Source: Acinetobacter lwoffii
Lineage (GTDB): Bacteria; Pseudomonadota; Gammaproteobacteria; Pseudomonadales; Moraxellaceae
DNA: 64,000 bases
Assembly: GCF_022967985.1 (NCBI RefSeq)
Contig: NZ_JALJVC010000018.1
Coordinates: 1 to 64,000, forward strand
Direction: 5' to 3'
In this document: in pieces, positions 46,601-55,245 of the stretch
Layout of the letters: every line of letters begins with the position of its first letter
Numbering within the stretch: the stretch's first letter is position 1
Position numbers and translations under genes: made by a program
The notes under the pieces: generated by a model
What the model was told of the DNA's origin: nothing
Databases searched by the model: none
Seen by the model: the letters and a program-made list of their open reading frames with translations, nothing else

Positions 46601-47794
46601 CTAGACTGGATTAGGCTGAATTTTCCTAAAGGCACCGTAGCCGGAACATTCTTGCACAGCATTTTTGAACATATTGATTTTCAGGACAGCAGTTACTGGA
46701 ATCTGGAAATCCGGCGCCGTTTTAAAAATACCGCACCGCAAATCTGGCAGGAACTGAAAGAAAAATTTGAACAGGCTTTTCATATACGTAGTGTGCTGGA
46801 ACAGGCCTTTTCCCTGCATTATCAGGCTGCTGTGGTGAATCTGCGAACCCTGTTTCAGGCCACAGCTCAGGCAGATTTCAAAGCAGAGGAATTGCGTCAT
46901 AGTATGCAGCGCGTATTGTCCAGCCTGAACTATAAGTTATTGACCGGAATTCGCCTGCATGATCAAAGTGAAGCTTATCGCCAGCAAGGGCAGCAGCTGT
47001 TTCACTCGGAACAGCAGCTCGAGCGTTCAGCTCTGCTAGAATTTTTAGGTCAGTTTCAAGTGTATTTCGATGGGCTGGAGGATGACTCCTTTATCCAGTT
47101 TTTTGAACAGGAAATAGCTCAGCTCACACGCTCTGCAAGCACTGAATCGCTGAATGTGGAAAGTATTTTCCAGACTGCTTTTGAGGGATTGCTGGACGAA
47201 ATTACAGAAGATATTTTGCTGAACCTGATGCATGACTGGGTACATGACATTCTGGCCACTCCGATCCAGGCAGATTTTGCCTTGGCACAGCTGGAGGCTA
47301 AACAGTATCTTTCAGAATTCCCTTTTTATCTGTCCTTGACCGATGCCCCTTTGCAGATTCGGCAAATCCATCAGCTTTTTCTCGAACATGACATGATCAT
47401 GAGCGATTTTAATGAGGCCAAATCGGCGCGGTATTTGACCGGTTCCATCGATCTGGTGTATTTCGATGGCCAGCGCTACCAGATTGCCGATTATAAAAGT
47501 AACTTCCTCGGACCTGATCAGCAGCACTATAGCGCTGAAGCCATTCAGCAGAATATGAGCCAGTCCAGTTACTGGTTGCAGGCCGCTCTGTATCTGGTGG
47601 CACTGCATCGGTACCTGAGTGCGAATATGCAGGGTTATTCGATTCAGCAGCACTTGGGCGGCGCAACCTATCTGTATTTGCGCGGGATGAATGGACAGGT
47701 TCAGCAAGGAGTCTATCATTGGCAACCGGACTCTGAATTCATAGAAAAACTGGATCAAATATTGGGCTATTTTGAGCAGAAAAAATCAGCTTGA
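43670..47794 (+). CDS. recB: Exodeoxyribonuclease V subunit beta (RecB)
   Basis: RecB supplies the 3'-5' SF1 helicase and the nuclease of RecBCD. The 1374-residue product has Walker A EASAGTGKT at 29-37, UvrD-like motifs (LILVDEFQDTNQDQDDLLAKI, MIMVGDPKQAIYGFRGGDM, VQLMTIHASKGLEFKVVFL), and a C-terminal nuclease with GSID and YQIADYKSN. The metal-binding residues D1261, D1274 and K1276 have the same spacing (13 and 2) as D1067, D1080 and K1082 in E. coli. It is longer than E. coli RecB (1180), with extra sequence spread through the protein. It starts 4 bases after recC. Confidence 0.96.
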   Translation: MTFLKQQTQTAISTNPIQDMKFRGLHWIEASAGTGKTYTLSSLMVRIFLDQYYPHQVIATTFTRKATAELKNRVRLRVEETLAYIQRHQQLNSVEIAAKIQNETDPLFQQVLKDYGSRLDYARRRLRLVLNQLDELFVGTLDSFSQKLLREFAFESGKIERAELTEDQDLYIQQLIHDVLRDWIQQQPQYMVNHLYVQNLLKPVEHYTGLVRDALNFSKQHFRKIELAECDLNKLEACISQLVSIQEHDLAVMRRYCQESPKYFHKSFLTKLTEICENFMTWSAALKNQGGMSFFDAELQPILLNLCHLRRKKTDFQPTTQVFNKSCPDAEQQLILQHSLIVAIDALCEVKQYLDEQLQQLTTYLEFHIIQSVQTRLPQTLQQQGETTFSQQIRTLAEALQGQQGQRFAQFVQARYPLILVDEFQDTNQDQDDLLAKIWRDANRVQSGCMIMVGDPKQAIYGFRGGDMLTYNKAHADVLHKQGREYTLMQNHRSVKPLVEVVDALFQRQMDFGEQVQYTLIQAGSRPHPDLVDMGRINPQPLRWIQLGESDLEADQVAWKIRALLNQSAQQQLYFQQQEHQQSLSADDIAVLGFGHFALEQVKQRLQRMGIPCYKESKQSVFASPIAQDVAAVLTAIMDPFNEAKVKRALLTRLLGFNLKKLIDLKSQSEGLSRYIADLDIIREMWFEKGFLTAWNYALNLFQVWTNLVASQSLDNERVVVNLRHLTEMLSQQSEYYQGAQKLYHWYLRQLQSPSGKDSEKERKLSRDHGVQLMTIHASKGLEFKVVFLLGADAAFDVNKGNLNFSLSTPEQDNILEQSRVIAVNHKNLHEQAILQNAARNAAENHRLWYVALTRASHRVYAMLQDQNAQSDSGLAFWRGQGNTIFEHALSLVEQPLSQEPPRLVEQSSHHQVDMRAQPLPERQFYPRTKTSFTALSQHQLHAHVLQDDLVTASEQPDSAADEIHFTGLEEQPAAVPLDWIRLNFPKGTVAGTFLHSIFEHIDFQDSSYWNLEIRRRFKNTAPQIWQELKEKFEQAFHIRSVLEQAFSLHYQAAVVNLRTLFQATAQADFKAEELRHSMQRVLSSLNYKLLTGIRLHDQSEAYRQQGQQLFHSEQQLERSALLEFLGQFQVYFDGLEDDSFIQFFEQEIAQLTRSASTESLNVESIFQTAFEGLLDEITEDILLNLMHDWVHDILATPIQADFALAQLEAKQYLSEFPFYLSLTDAPLQIRQIHQLFLEHDMIMSDFNEAKSARYLTGSIDLVYFDGQRYQIADYKSNFLGPDQQHYSAEAIQQNMSQSSYWLQAALYLVALHRYLSANMQGYSIQQHLGGATYLYLRGMNGQVQQGVYHWQPDSEFIEKLDQILGYFEQKKSA

Positions 47795-47865
47795 CTTTGC
47801 AGTTTTATAAAATATATAGAGATTAAACAGAAAATTATCCTGTGGATAACTTTGAGGATAACTGT

Positions 47866-49647
47866 GTGGAAAATGAGCAGAATCACGTGTCACAGCAAGA
47901 CTCCAATTTAATGGCTTGGATTGACTATCTGTGTCAGCCGCCGTTTAGTACGGCTACATTTGATCCGGCAGCAAAAATCTTGATCGAGCAATTGCTTGAA
48001 GCGATGCAGGCGGGGGATAGCTGTATCGAAGTTGATCCTCGGCAGGTTGTCTTATTACACAATCTGGTTCTAGACCGCCGTCAGCAAAGTACAGGAATTG
48101 CGCCGTTTATTTTTGCAGATCAGCATTTATATTTGTACCGCTACTGGCAGCTAGAGCAGGAGGTAGCCGCACATATTGCACGAATTAAAACCCAGCCGGT
48201 TGCCGCCATTCATTTATCTGAACGTGATCGCAGCCTATTGTCAGATCCACAGCAGCAAAAAGCCCTGCATATGGTGGCGCAGCAAGCCTTAAGCATTATT
48301 ACCGGCGGTCCGGGGACTGGTAAAACCTATACGCTGGCACATATGATTGCGGTGCTATATGAAGCCTTGCCGCATATACGGATCGCTATGGCAGCGCCTA
48401 CGGGAAAGGCTGCACAGCGAATGAAAGAAGCACTGCAAAAAGCCTTGCACAGTGAAGCGTTACAACAGTTTGAGCTAGAAGCATTAAAACAGTTGCAACC
48501 GGTGACCCTGCATCGCTTACTAGGTTTGGGTACTCGCGGACAGCCACGCTTTCATGCCAAACAGCCTTTGCCCTATGATGTGATCGTGGTCGATGAAGCC
48601 TCGATGCTGGATTTGAATCTGTCCCAGATGTTGCTGGCCGCCATACCGCCTCATGCACGGCTGATTTTACTCGGTGATGCAGACCAGCTGGCCTCTGTGG
48701 ATGTCGGAACGGTACTGGCAGATTTACAGCAAGTAGTGACTCTGGAGGAAAACCGGGTCAATTTAATCACCACGCGACGTTTTGCGCCTGGAGCCAAAAT
48801 TGGAGCAATGGCGGAGTTTATCCAGCAGAATCATGAGTCTTCTCACGTCTTGCAGAAATTTGAGCAGCAAATCGTGGCAGCCAGTGAGTTACAAGCGATT
48901 GACTTGAATCAGGTCGAAATCGACCAGTTGCAGCTACAATATCTGCTCTCGGACACTGAAAAGACCGCGCATAACTTGAATCAGTATTATGATCAGCTGA
49001 TGTATGGCTATCAGGCTTATGTACAGGCCATAAAAACAGAACGAAACTCAGCTGATTTTGAGCAGTATGTGCAACAGGTGGTCAAAACTTTTGATGATTA
49101 CCGGATTTTAACAGCAATCCGTTCTGGTGATCTGGGTCTGATCAAGATCAATCTGCAGATTGAGCAACGCTTTTTAGCAGCACAAGGCCAATTGAAACAG
49201 GGCGACTGGTATGTTGGACGACCCGTGATGATGGGGTATAACGACTATCAGTTGGGGCTGTCCAATGGTGATATTGGCATTTGTTTTTTACGTGAGCAGT
49301 CTGGTCAGCGTCAGTTTGAAGTGTATTTCCCAAGTCTGGAAAAATGGGTATTAGCCACCCGTTTACCTAAAAGTATTGAACCGGCCTTTGCGCTGACTAT
49401 TCATAAATCTCAAGGTTCAGAATTTTCCCATACGGCAGTGGTGCTGGATCAATATGCAAAAAATTTATTGAGCAAAGAGTTGATTTATACTGCAATTACT
49501 CGAGCCAAAAAAGTGGTCAGTTTATTGGTAGATTATAATGCTTTTACACAAGCACTTTGTGTCAGAACCATCCGGAAAAGTGGTTTGAGCCAAAAAATCA
49601 TTGAACAATCTAGTAATTTAATTGGCAAAAATAATCAAATCTTGTAG
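47866..49647 (+). CDS. recD: Exodeoxyribonuclease V subunit alpha (RecD)
   Basis: RecD is the fast 5'-3' SF1 helicase of RecBCD. The 593-residue product has Walker A TGGPGTGKT at 146-154 and helicase motifs VVDEASMLDL, LLGDADQLASVDVGTV, and the late ALTIHKSQGSEF and IYTAITRAKKVV. The start is uncertain. GTG at 47866 has GAGG 8 bases before it and is chosen; GTG at 47842 is also in frame but lacks a site. Length is near E. coli RecD (608). The last gene of recC-recB-recD; it is followed by a long non-coding region. Confidence 0.95.
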   Translation: MENEQNHVSQQDSNLMAWIDYLCQPPFSTATFDPAAKILIEQLLEAMQAGDSCIEVDPRQVVLLHNLVLDRRQQSTGIAPFIFADQHLYLYRYWQLEQEVAAHIARIKTQPVAAIHLSERDRSLLSDPQQQKALHMVAQQALSIITGGPGTGKTYTLAHMIAVLYEALPHIRIAMAAPTGKAAQRMKEALQKALHSEALQQFELEALKQLQPVTLHRLLGLGTRGQPRFHAKQPLPYDVIVVDEASMLDLNLSQMLLAAIPPHARLILLGDADQLASVDVGTVLADLQQVVTLEENRVNLITTRRFAPGAKIGAMAEFIQQNHESSHVLQKFEQQIVAASELQAIDLNQVEIDQLQLQYLLSDTEKTAHNLNQYYDQLMYGYQAYVQAIKTERNSADFEQYVQQVVKTFDDYRILTAIRSGDLGLIKINLQIEQRFLAAQGQLKQGDWYVGRPVMMGYNDYQLGLSNGDIGICFLREQSGQRQFEVYFPSLEKWVLATRLPKSIEPAFALTIHKSQGSEFSHTAVVLDQYAKNLLSKELIYTAITRAKKVVSLLVDYNAFTQALCVRTIRKSGLSQKIIEQSSNLIGKNNQIL

Positions 49648-49828
49648 GTAAAAGCTTACAAGGATTCAGGAAATTGACGCATAGAGCTTTTACTCGGTTT
49701 TTGAGAAGATTGGTTCTACAAAATAACTCAACACGGAAAGTTGAGCATAATCGCATAATGATAATAATAATGTCGGTAGACAGCGAACTTACAGTGAAGT
49801 AAGTGAAAGAGGAAACTTACAGCCGCTA

Positions 49829-49866
49829 AGCCTTGTAGTTTTGGGAGAGATTACAAGGCTTTTTTA
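49829..49866 (+). terminator. Terminator downstream of recD
   Basis: AGCCTTGTA (49829-49837) pairs with TACAAGGCT (49852-49860) around a 14-base loop, followed by TTTTTT. It lies about 180 bases after recD, so it could end the rec operon or a small RNA. Confidence 0.7.
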
Positions 49867-50186
49867 TATCCTGATTTTTTATAGGAATCTTGCTGGATTT
49901 TTATCCTAATTTCTTAGCAAAATTTTTCAGCCCTAGCCAGTAAACTTAAGTAAATAGCGTTAAATAAAACGAGAGCTGTGTAACATTATGCAAATTTTTA
50001 CCCTATGATGTACGAAATGGCTTACAGTAAAATGAGGCAAATACCTCTAGTTGTCTGGTGGGAATGTGGCAAAATCTACCACACAAGGAAGATGATTTTT
50101 CAACAGGATGTTTGAAAATAATAATAAGCGTAAAATGCCATAATAATACAATAAATAATAATGATAAGAGAAAGAACTACAGCGCC

Positions 50187-50217
50187 AAAAAGCCCGAGTT
50201 TACTCGGGCTTTTTTTT
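50187..50217 (+). terminator. Terminator of a candidate small RNA upstream of rpsO
   Basis: AAAAGCCCGAGT / ACTCGGGCTTTT with eight T following. No gene ends close upstream on this strand, which suggests it ends a non-coding transcript. Confidence 0.75.
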
Positions 50218-50416
50218 ATCCATTTTTATGGAGAGCAGCGGAAGATTCACGCGAGCTAAAGGGTTTGTTGGCTTTTCAAAGGAATTTCTATATTTAATTC
50301 ATTCTGGATTTATTTCACTAAAATAATGCAAAACCTGAATCTTTAAGGAACAAGAGTCATCGGATCTGAACTGCATCAATGAGCGACCAAAGCCATGCAA
50401 AAATCTGGATCTATTT

Positions 50417-50445
50417 TTGCAATTTGATGCGTTTTCCCTTAAAAT
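50417..50445 (+). promoter_or_regulatory. Candidate rpsO promoter
   Basis: TTGCAA (50417-50422) and TAAAAT (50440-50445), 17 bases apart, about 95 bases before the rpsO ATG. Read by eye. Confidence 0.45.
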
Positions 50446-50539
50446 ATGCAACTTGCTGTAGTGATGCACGGCAGTCAAGGTTTTGAATTCTCATCACTTT
50501 GATTTTTATCAAAATATATAAGCATCTCGGAGAAATCGA

Positions 50540-50809
50540 ATGGCTTTAACTAACGCAGATCGCGCAGAGATCATGGCTAAATTCGCTCGCGCTGAAAACG
50601 ACACTGGTTCACCAGAAGTTCAAGTAGCTCTTTTAACTGCTCAAATCAATGACTTACAAGGTCACTTTAAAGAGCATAAACACGACCACCATAGCCGTCG
50701 CGGTTTGATCCGTATGGTTAACCAACGTCGTAAGCTTCTTGACTACCTAAATGGTAAAGACCACGGTCGTTATGTAGCATTGATCGGTGCTTTAGGTTTA
50801 CGTCGTTAA
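50540..50809 (+). CDS. rpsO: 30S ribosomal protein S15
   Basis: S15 binds 16S rRNA helices 20-22 early in 30S assembly. The 89-residue product contains the family signature [30 protein letters not shown]. Length matches E. coli S15. Ribosome site CTCGGAGAAATCGA precedes the ATG. pnp follows 254 bases away; rpsO-pnp is the classic pair in this class. Confidence 0.98.
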   Translation: MALTNADRAEIMAKFARAENDTGSPEVQVALLTAQINDLQGHFKEHKHDHHSRRGLIRMVNQRRKLLDYLNGKDHGRYVALIGALGLRR

Positions 50810-50899
50810 TTCGATTTAAACTTTATTTTCGGGTTTATTGCATGCTTTGTGCTGTATTGCTGAAAACTAAAGTTGGCTTGGCTTATGGCTAGGTCTGTG

Positions 50900-50924
50900 G
50901 AAGGGGCGAATATTTCGCTCCTTC
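50900..50924 (+). terminator. Hairpin between rpsO and pnp
   Basis: GAAGGGGCGAA (50900-50910) with TTCGCTCCTTC (50914-50924) gives a stem of 11 positions (one G-T pair) and a 3-base loop, then TTTGTGTTT. In E. coli the pnp leader hairpin is an RNase III site used in PNPase autoregulation, and a partial terminator lies after rpsO; this hairpin may play either part. Confidence 0.5.
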
Positions 50925-51063
50925 TTTGTGTTTAAAAATAGTATTTAATCTGGTGAGGTCGGCTTCTAAGCTTTGTCATTTACTCGTCCATATGGTCATG
51001 AATGCCAAACCTTAGGGGTCTCCACTAGAATAATTGTTCACAAGAACTAGGAAAAAATAAAAC

Positions 51064-53157
51064 ATGTCAATGTTTAATATTATTCGTAAAGAATTCCAAT
51101 TCGGTCAGCACAACGTTATCTTGGAAACAGGTCGCGTTGCCCGTCAGGCAAACACTGTTGTGATTACCATGGGCGGCGTACAAGTCCTTGTTGCTGTTGT
51201 GGCACAGCCTAAAGCAAAAGCCGGTCAAGATTTCTTCCCATTGACGGTGAACTACCAAGAAAAGCAATATGCTGCTGGTCGTATCCCGGGTGGTTATGGC
51301 AAGCGTGAAGGCCGTCAGTCTGAAGCTGAAACTTTGATTTCACGTTTGATTGACCGTCCAATTCGTCCATTGTTCCCAGAAGGTTACTTCAACGAAATTC
51401 AAGTAACAGCCACTGTTATTTCTTCTGATAAAACCATGGATGCTGACATTGCTGCAATGTTGGGTACTTCAGCTGCATTGTCTATTGCTGGTACACCTTT
51501 CCGTGGTCCGATTGGTGGCGCGCGCGTTGGTTTAATCAACGGTGAATACATCCTGAACCCAAACCTTGAACAACTTAAAGAGTCTGATCTTGATCTTGTT
51601 GTTGCGGGTACTGAAACTGCAGTATTGATGGTTGAATCTGAAGCGAAAGAACTTTCAGAAGACCAAATGCTGGGCGCTGTATTGTTCGGTCATGACGAAA
51701 TGCAAATTGCGATCCAGGCGATCAAAGAATTTGCTGCAGCTGCAGGCGCGGTTGAATCAACTTGGGTTGCTCCAGTTAAAAACGAAGAACTTCTTGGTAA
51801 ATTGAAAGAAGCATTCGAAGCGAAAATCTCTGAAGCTTACACGATTGCAGTTAAGCAAGACCGTTATGCGGCACTTGACGCGCTTTATGCAGAAGCAGTT
51901 GCACAGTTCGTTCCTGAAAATGACGAAACTGGCATTGCAGAAGAAGTAAATGAGCTGTTCGAAGACCTTAAATACCGTACCGTTCGTGACAACATCCTGT
52001 CTGGTAAGCCACGTATCGATGGTCGTGATACCAAAACTGTTCGTGCAATCGACGTACAAGTAGGCGTATTGGATCGTGCACATGGTTCAGCATTGTTCAC
52101 ACGTGGTGAAACTCAGGCCTTGGTCACAACGACTTTGGGTAATACACGTGATGCGTTGATGGTTGATACCCTTGCAGGTACCAAAACTGACAACTTCATG
52201 TTGCACTACAACTTCCCTGCATACTCTGTAGGTGAAACAGGTCGTGAATCTGGTCCTAAGCGTCGTGAGATTGGTCACGGTCGTCTGGCACGTCGTGGTG
52301 TTCAGGCTGTACTTCCTGCTGCTGACCGCTTCCCGTATGTGATCCGTATCGTATCTGACATCACTGAATCAAACGGTTCGTCTTCAATGGCGTCTGTATG
52401 TGGTGCATCATTGTCATTGATGGATGCCGGTGTTCCGCTTAAAGCACCAGTTGCAGGTATTGCGATGGGTCTAGTGAAAGAAGGCGAACGTTTCGCAGTT
52501 CTTTCTGACATCTTGGGTGATGAAGATCACTTGGGCGACATGGACTTTAAAGTAGCGGGTTCTGCAAACGGTATTACTGCGCTACAAATGGACATCAAGA
52601 TCGAAGGCATCACTGAAGAGATCATGGAATCTGCATTGAACCAGGCTTATGCGGGTCGTATGCACATCTTGAATGAGATGAACCAAGTGATTTCACGTGC
52701 GCGTCCTGAAATTTCGATGCACGCACCGACCTTCCAGGTGATCAACATCAACCCGGATAAAATCCGTGATGTGATCGGTAAAGGCGGCGCGACCATTCGT
52801 GCAATTACTGAAGAAACTAAAGCAGCGATCGATATCGAAGATAACGGTACAGTTCGCGTATTTGGTGAAACTAAAGCGGCTGCGCAAGCTGCAGTTGCCA
52901 AGATCCAGGCACTTACTGCTGAAATCGAGCCAGGTACAATTTATACAGGTAAAGTGATTCGTATCGTTGAATTCGGTGCGTTCGTAAATATCCTGCCAGG
53001 TACTGATGGCTTGCTTCACATCTCTCAAATCTCAAACGAACGTATTGCGAACGTGGCAGATGTATTGAAAGAAGGTCAAGAAGTGAAAGTACAGGTTGCG
53101 GATGTTGATAACCGTGGCCGTATCAAATTGACGATGAAAGACATCGAACAAGTTTAA
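51064..53157 (+). CDS. pnp: Polyribonucleotide nucleotidyltransferase (PNPase)
   Basis: PNPase is the phosphorolytic 3'-5' exoribonuclease, a trimer and part of the RNA degradosome. The 697-residue product has two RNase PH domains (one ending near residue 210; the second containing [35 protein letters not shown] and [20 protein letters not shown]), then a KH domain ([18 protein letters not shown]) and an S1 domain ([30 protein letters not shown]). It ends MKDIEQV. Length is close to E. coli (711). The ATG at 51064 has AGGAAAAAATAAAAC upstream. A long terminator follows. Confidence 0.98.
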   Translation: MSMFNIIRKEFQFGQHNVILETGRVARQANTVVITMGGVQVLVAVVAQPKAKAGQDFFPLTVNYQEKQYAAGRIPGGYGKREGRQSEAETLISRLIDRPIRPLFPEGYFNEIQVTATVISSDKTMDADIAAMLGTSAALSIAGTPFRGPIGGARVGLINGEYILNPNLEQLKESDLDLVVAGTETAVLMVESEAKELSEDQMLGAVLFGHDEMQIAIQAIKEFAAAAGAVESTWVAPVKNEELLGKLKEAFEAKISEAYTIAVKQDRYAALDALYAEAVAQFVPENDETGIAEEVNELFEDLKYRTVRDNILSGKPRIDGRDTKTVRAIDVQVGVLDRAHGSALFTRGETQALVTTTLGNTRDALMVDTLAGTKTDNFMLHYNFPAYSVGETGRESGPKRREIGHGRLARRGVQAVLPAADRFPYVIRIVSDITESNGSSSMASVCGASLSLMDAGVPLKAPVAGIAMGLVKEGERFAVLSDILGDEDHLGDMDFKVAGSANGITALQMDIKIEGITEEIMESALNQAYAGRMHILNEMNQVISRARPEISMHAPTFQVININPDKIRDVIGKGGATIRAITEETKAAIDIEDNGTVRVFGETKAAAQAAVAKIQALTAEIEPGTIYTGKVIRIVEFGAFVNILPGTDGLLHISQISNERIANVADVLKEGQEVKVQVADVDNRGRIKLTMKDIEQV

Positions 53158-53199
53158 TTCTTAAAATATTCACATGGGAAAACTCATGTGAATAACAAT

Positions 53200-53255
53200 A
53201 AAAAAGCCCTGAGATTGGTCAAAGTGTTTACTTTGGCTGGCTTAGGGCTTTTTTT
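53200..53255 (+). terminator. pnp terminator
   Basis: Outer stem AAAAAGCCCT (53201-53210) with AGGGCTTTTTT (53244-53254), an imperfect inner stem GGTCAAAGT/ACTTTGGCT, then T residues. A second hairpin, CACATG/CATGTG at 53171-53190, precedes it. Confidence 0.8.
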
Positions 53256-53294
53256 ATGCGTCAGTATTGGTCTGAATGTGGTGTCCAGTTGATC

Positions 53295-53558
53295 TCAGGT
53301 CAAGGGGTCCGCTTCAGAGCTTTTTAACAAACGATAAATTTCATCTTTTAATTTCAGTTTTTTACGCTTGATCGCCTCAATATCATTGTTGATATGATTG
53401 ACTGGATCAAGTTCAAGCTGGCTGATTTCTTTGTCCAACTCGTTATGTTCCTCGAATAACTTGGCAAAATAGGGATTTTCCTCGCGAAGTTGCACAATCA
53501 AGTCGCGGTATTCGGGAAACATGTATTTGATTTTCTTATTGCAATCTTTGGTTTTCAT
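53295..53558 (-). CDS. YdcH/DUF465 family protein
   Basis: The 87-residue product contains MFPEYRDLIVQLREENPYFAKLFEEHNELDKEISQLE, which matches E. coli YdcH, then a helix (IKRKKLKLKDEIYRLL). The family is small, highly charged and helical, of unknown function. Similarity begins at MFPEYRDLI (53522), so the 12 residues from MKTKDCNKKIKY may be extra; neither start has a good ribosome site, and the longer frame is given here. It is a single gene convergent with pnp. Confidence 0.8.
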   Translation of the reverse strand: MKTKDCNKKIKYMFPEYRDLIVQLREENPYFAKLFEEHNELDKEISQLELDPVNHINNDIEAIKRKKLKLKDEIYRLLKSSEADPLT

Positions 53559-53647
53559 AGGGATTCTTATACTCTAATCATAAAATTAAATATAAATATG
53601 TTCTGATCTGCACTGGAAAATGCAGATCGACAGAACATGAAAAGGAT

Positions 53648-53977
53648 TTACTTGAAGTGCAAATGTTTGACCTCGCGGCGTAACTCCTGCACTTCATCAA
53701 TGAGGTCCAGCATCATGGCAACGGCGCTAAATGAGGCATCAAAATCGCGTTGCAGGCGATAGGCGCGTTGTGCACGCGAGATATCTTCACCGAGGAAAGT
53801 GCTGGTCGGGGTTGTAGAACGATTTGGTAAAATTCCATGTTCAATTAACTGCATGACCCATTCCGGGCTTTGTCCACAGGCTTCTGCAAAGTGGATCAAG
53901 TCAAATGAACGATCGTCCATAATTTCTGAGGGGGTATAACCGTGGGAAAAACTTTCTTGGTACTGAATCGTAGTCAT
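53648..53977 (-). CDS. CbpM-like chaperone modulator (MerR-type helical protein)
   Basis: The 109-residue product (MTTIQYQESF) resembles CbpM, the small inhibitor of the DnaJ-like co-chaperone CbpA. A winged-helix-like part (IHFAEACGQSPEWVMQLIEHGIL) is followed by FLGEDISRAQRAYRLQRDFDASFSAVAMMLDLIDEVQELRREVKHLHFK, matching the CbpM layout of basic helix then coiled coil. AAGGAGTAGACCC precedes the ATG at 53977, a strong site, while the frame upstream to 54061 looks like leader DNA. The usual partner cbpA is not adjacent. Function by analogy only. Confidence 0.65.
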   Translation of the reverse strand: MTTIQYQESFSHGYTPSEIMDDRSFDLIHFAEACGQSPEWVMQLIEHGILPNRSTTPTSTFLGEDISRAQRAYRLQRDFDASFSAVAMMLDLIDEVQELRREVKHLHFK

Positions 53978-54461
53978 GGGTCTACTCCTTAAACAGCCAA
54001 GTGTGCAAAATCCGGAGAAAGGGAAGGTGCTAAAATAGAACGCTTTCCAATCCTTGGACATGCAGACTCAGAGTGATGACTCAAATGATCATGAGTGAAG
54101 AGTCGGGATGTGCCAGTAGTTGATGGATCAGTCGGTCTGACCGGATATCTATCAGCAGCATGCGAGGCAAAGAAGGTTAAAGCTGAAGTTGTTTTTATAA
54201 TTTTATGTGTTATCGACAAAGCGTATTCAATCACTTTCCTGTGTTGAATAGAGGGCGCCATATCAGGGCTGCAAAGCAGACCAGAGGGCAAAATTGAACG
54301 AGGCTGAAGATTGATCATCATAAGTGGATAAAAAATAACCGTCTTCGATCCATTATTATGACTTTGCCTGCTCCAAAACAGTTTTTATTTGTACCTTATT
54401 GTTTCAAATCATGACAAAGAAAAAAGCCCCTGATATAGGGGCTTTGAAAATCTTTCTGAAA
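53978..54461 (-). other. Gene-free region upstream of the CbpM-like gene
   Basis: 484 bases between the CbpM-like gene and the DUF2147 gene. An open frame of 110 codons exists on the minus strand (53989-54321), but it lacks a ribosome site and its composition (many H, S, P, R) is that of non-coding DNA. The DUF2147 terminator lies at 54421-54446. On the minus strand TTGGAAAGCGTTCTATTTTAG, about 80-100 bases before the CbpM-like start, is promoter-like. No gene supported. Confidence 0.5.
54421..54446 (-). terminator. DUF2147 gene terminator
   Basis: AAAGCCCCT / AGGGGCTTT with a T run on the minus strand, 16 bases after the stop. Confidence 0.8.
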
Positions 54462-54923
54462 TTAATATTTTACCCAAGTAACACTGCGACCAATTACTGA
54501 TACCCCGACATAACCACGCAAGGTCAGACGTTTGCCATTAGCACTTAAGCGTGCTTTGCCTTTATAAACTTTGCCACTGATCGGATCAAGTACTTTGCCA
54601 TCATGGTATTCACGCGGCTTTTTCGGATCTGCCTTAAAATCCCAGATAAATGGCAGGCCTAGAAAAGGCTTGTTCTTGAGCTGACCTGGACATTTATGAC
54701 AGATCCCCATTTTTTCTGCGCCAGGCAAGCTGCGTGTTTCGACAATTACCCCTTCATAACTACCATCTGCTTTCTTGCGAATTTCCACATCCGCACGAGA
54801 ATAGCCCGATTGATCATCGATGGTTTTCCATTTACCCAATAATGGATCTTCATAGGCAAAGGCCAAGCTAGAAACTGCGATTAAACTCATCCCCATTAGT
54901 AGAGTATTCAATAATTTTCTCAT
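54462..54923 (-). CDS. DUF2147 family exported protein
   Basis: The 153-residue product has a signal peptide (MRKLLNTLLMGMSLIAVSSLAFA, cleavage about 23) and a mature domain matching DUF2147: PLLGKWKTIDDQSGYSRADVEI, GVIVETRSLPG, then DPISGKVYKGKARLSANGKRLTLRGYVGVSVIGRSVTWVK. The family is a small periplasmic beta-rich protein of unknown function. Two cysteines in ICHKCPG could bind metal or form a disulfide. The ATG at 54923 has AACAGGTATGTT upstream. It has its own terminator, a single-gene unit. Confidence 0.85.
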   Translation of the reverse strand: MRKLLNTLLMGMSLIAVSSLAFAYEDPLLGKWKTIDDQSGYSRADVEIRKKADGSYEGVIVETRSLPGAEKMGICHKCPGQLKNKPFLGLPFIWDFKADPKKPREYHDGKVLDPISGKVYKGKARLSANGKRLTLRGYVGVSVIGRSVTWVKY

Positions 54924-55245
54924 AACATACCTGTTAAATTGATGATGTATTCATTTTAGAATTATTGCTCTAATCTATTTTAAAAGCATAATTAAATCAA
55001 GAGTATAAACTGTGCAGTTTTTCTCATAATTTTTTGAAAATGATGAATATTTAGGTTCTGTTAATGTGAATAATCTTATAATTTAACTGGAATTTTTGGA
55101 TTGGATTTACAGGAGAGTTTGATTCAGGGGGTAGACAGGTTTTCTACTGTAGGAGAATACGCTCTGTTGAACTCAGTCCCATAGGTTTTAAAATATAAAA
55201 AAAAGCATTCCTAGGAATGCTTTTAAACTTAAGGATTAGAACTGC
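54924..55245 (-). other. Intergenic region between hslO and the DUF2147 gene
   Basis: 322 bases, AT-rich near the DUF2147 start, where its promoter should lie. The hslO terminator palindrome is at 55193-55224. No gene seen. Confidence 0.5.
55193..55224 (-). terminator. hslO terminator (perfect palindrome)
   Basis: AAAAGCATTCCTAGGAATGC followed by TTTT is a self-complementary 24-base palindrome (55201-55224) with an A run on its left, so the minus-strand transcript ends in U residues. It lies 22 bases after the hslO stop. Confidence 0.8.

Larger units (their letters stand above)
49648..50539 (+). other. recD-rpsO non-coding region with RNA candidates
   Basis: 892 bases hold no convincing gene. 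From the left: a stem CTTGTA/TACAAG across the recD end; a stem CTCAAC/GTTGAG (near 49728-49746); ATAATGATAATAATAATG around 49763; a stem CTTAC/GTAAG; a terminator at 49829-49866; AT-rich sequence; a second ATAAT-rich stretch ending in AAGAACTACAGCGCC; a terminator at 50187-50217; then the candidate rpsO promoter at 50417-50445. The two stretches before the terminators share AAAGAG and ACAGC-CGC-AAGCC-like words. Small RNAs are possible. Confidence 0.5.

Noticed and set aside
39955..49647. recC-recB-recD considered as an unusual defence-linked nuclease locus
   Set aside because: All three are clear RecBCD subunits with standard motifs in a standard order; no associated accessory genes.
50058..50297. 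79-codon open frame on the plus strand between recD and rpsO
   Set aside because: It reads straight through the terminator at 50187-50217 and has no ribosome site.
53989..54321. 110-codon open frame on the minus strand upstream of the CbpM-like gene
   Set aside because: No ribosome site, composition of non-coding DNA (many H, S, R, P), no family resemblance, and it runs into the leader of the CbpM-like gene.
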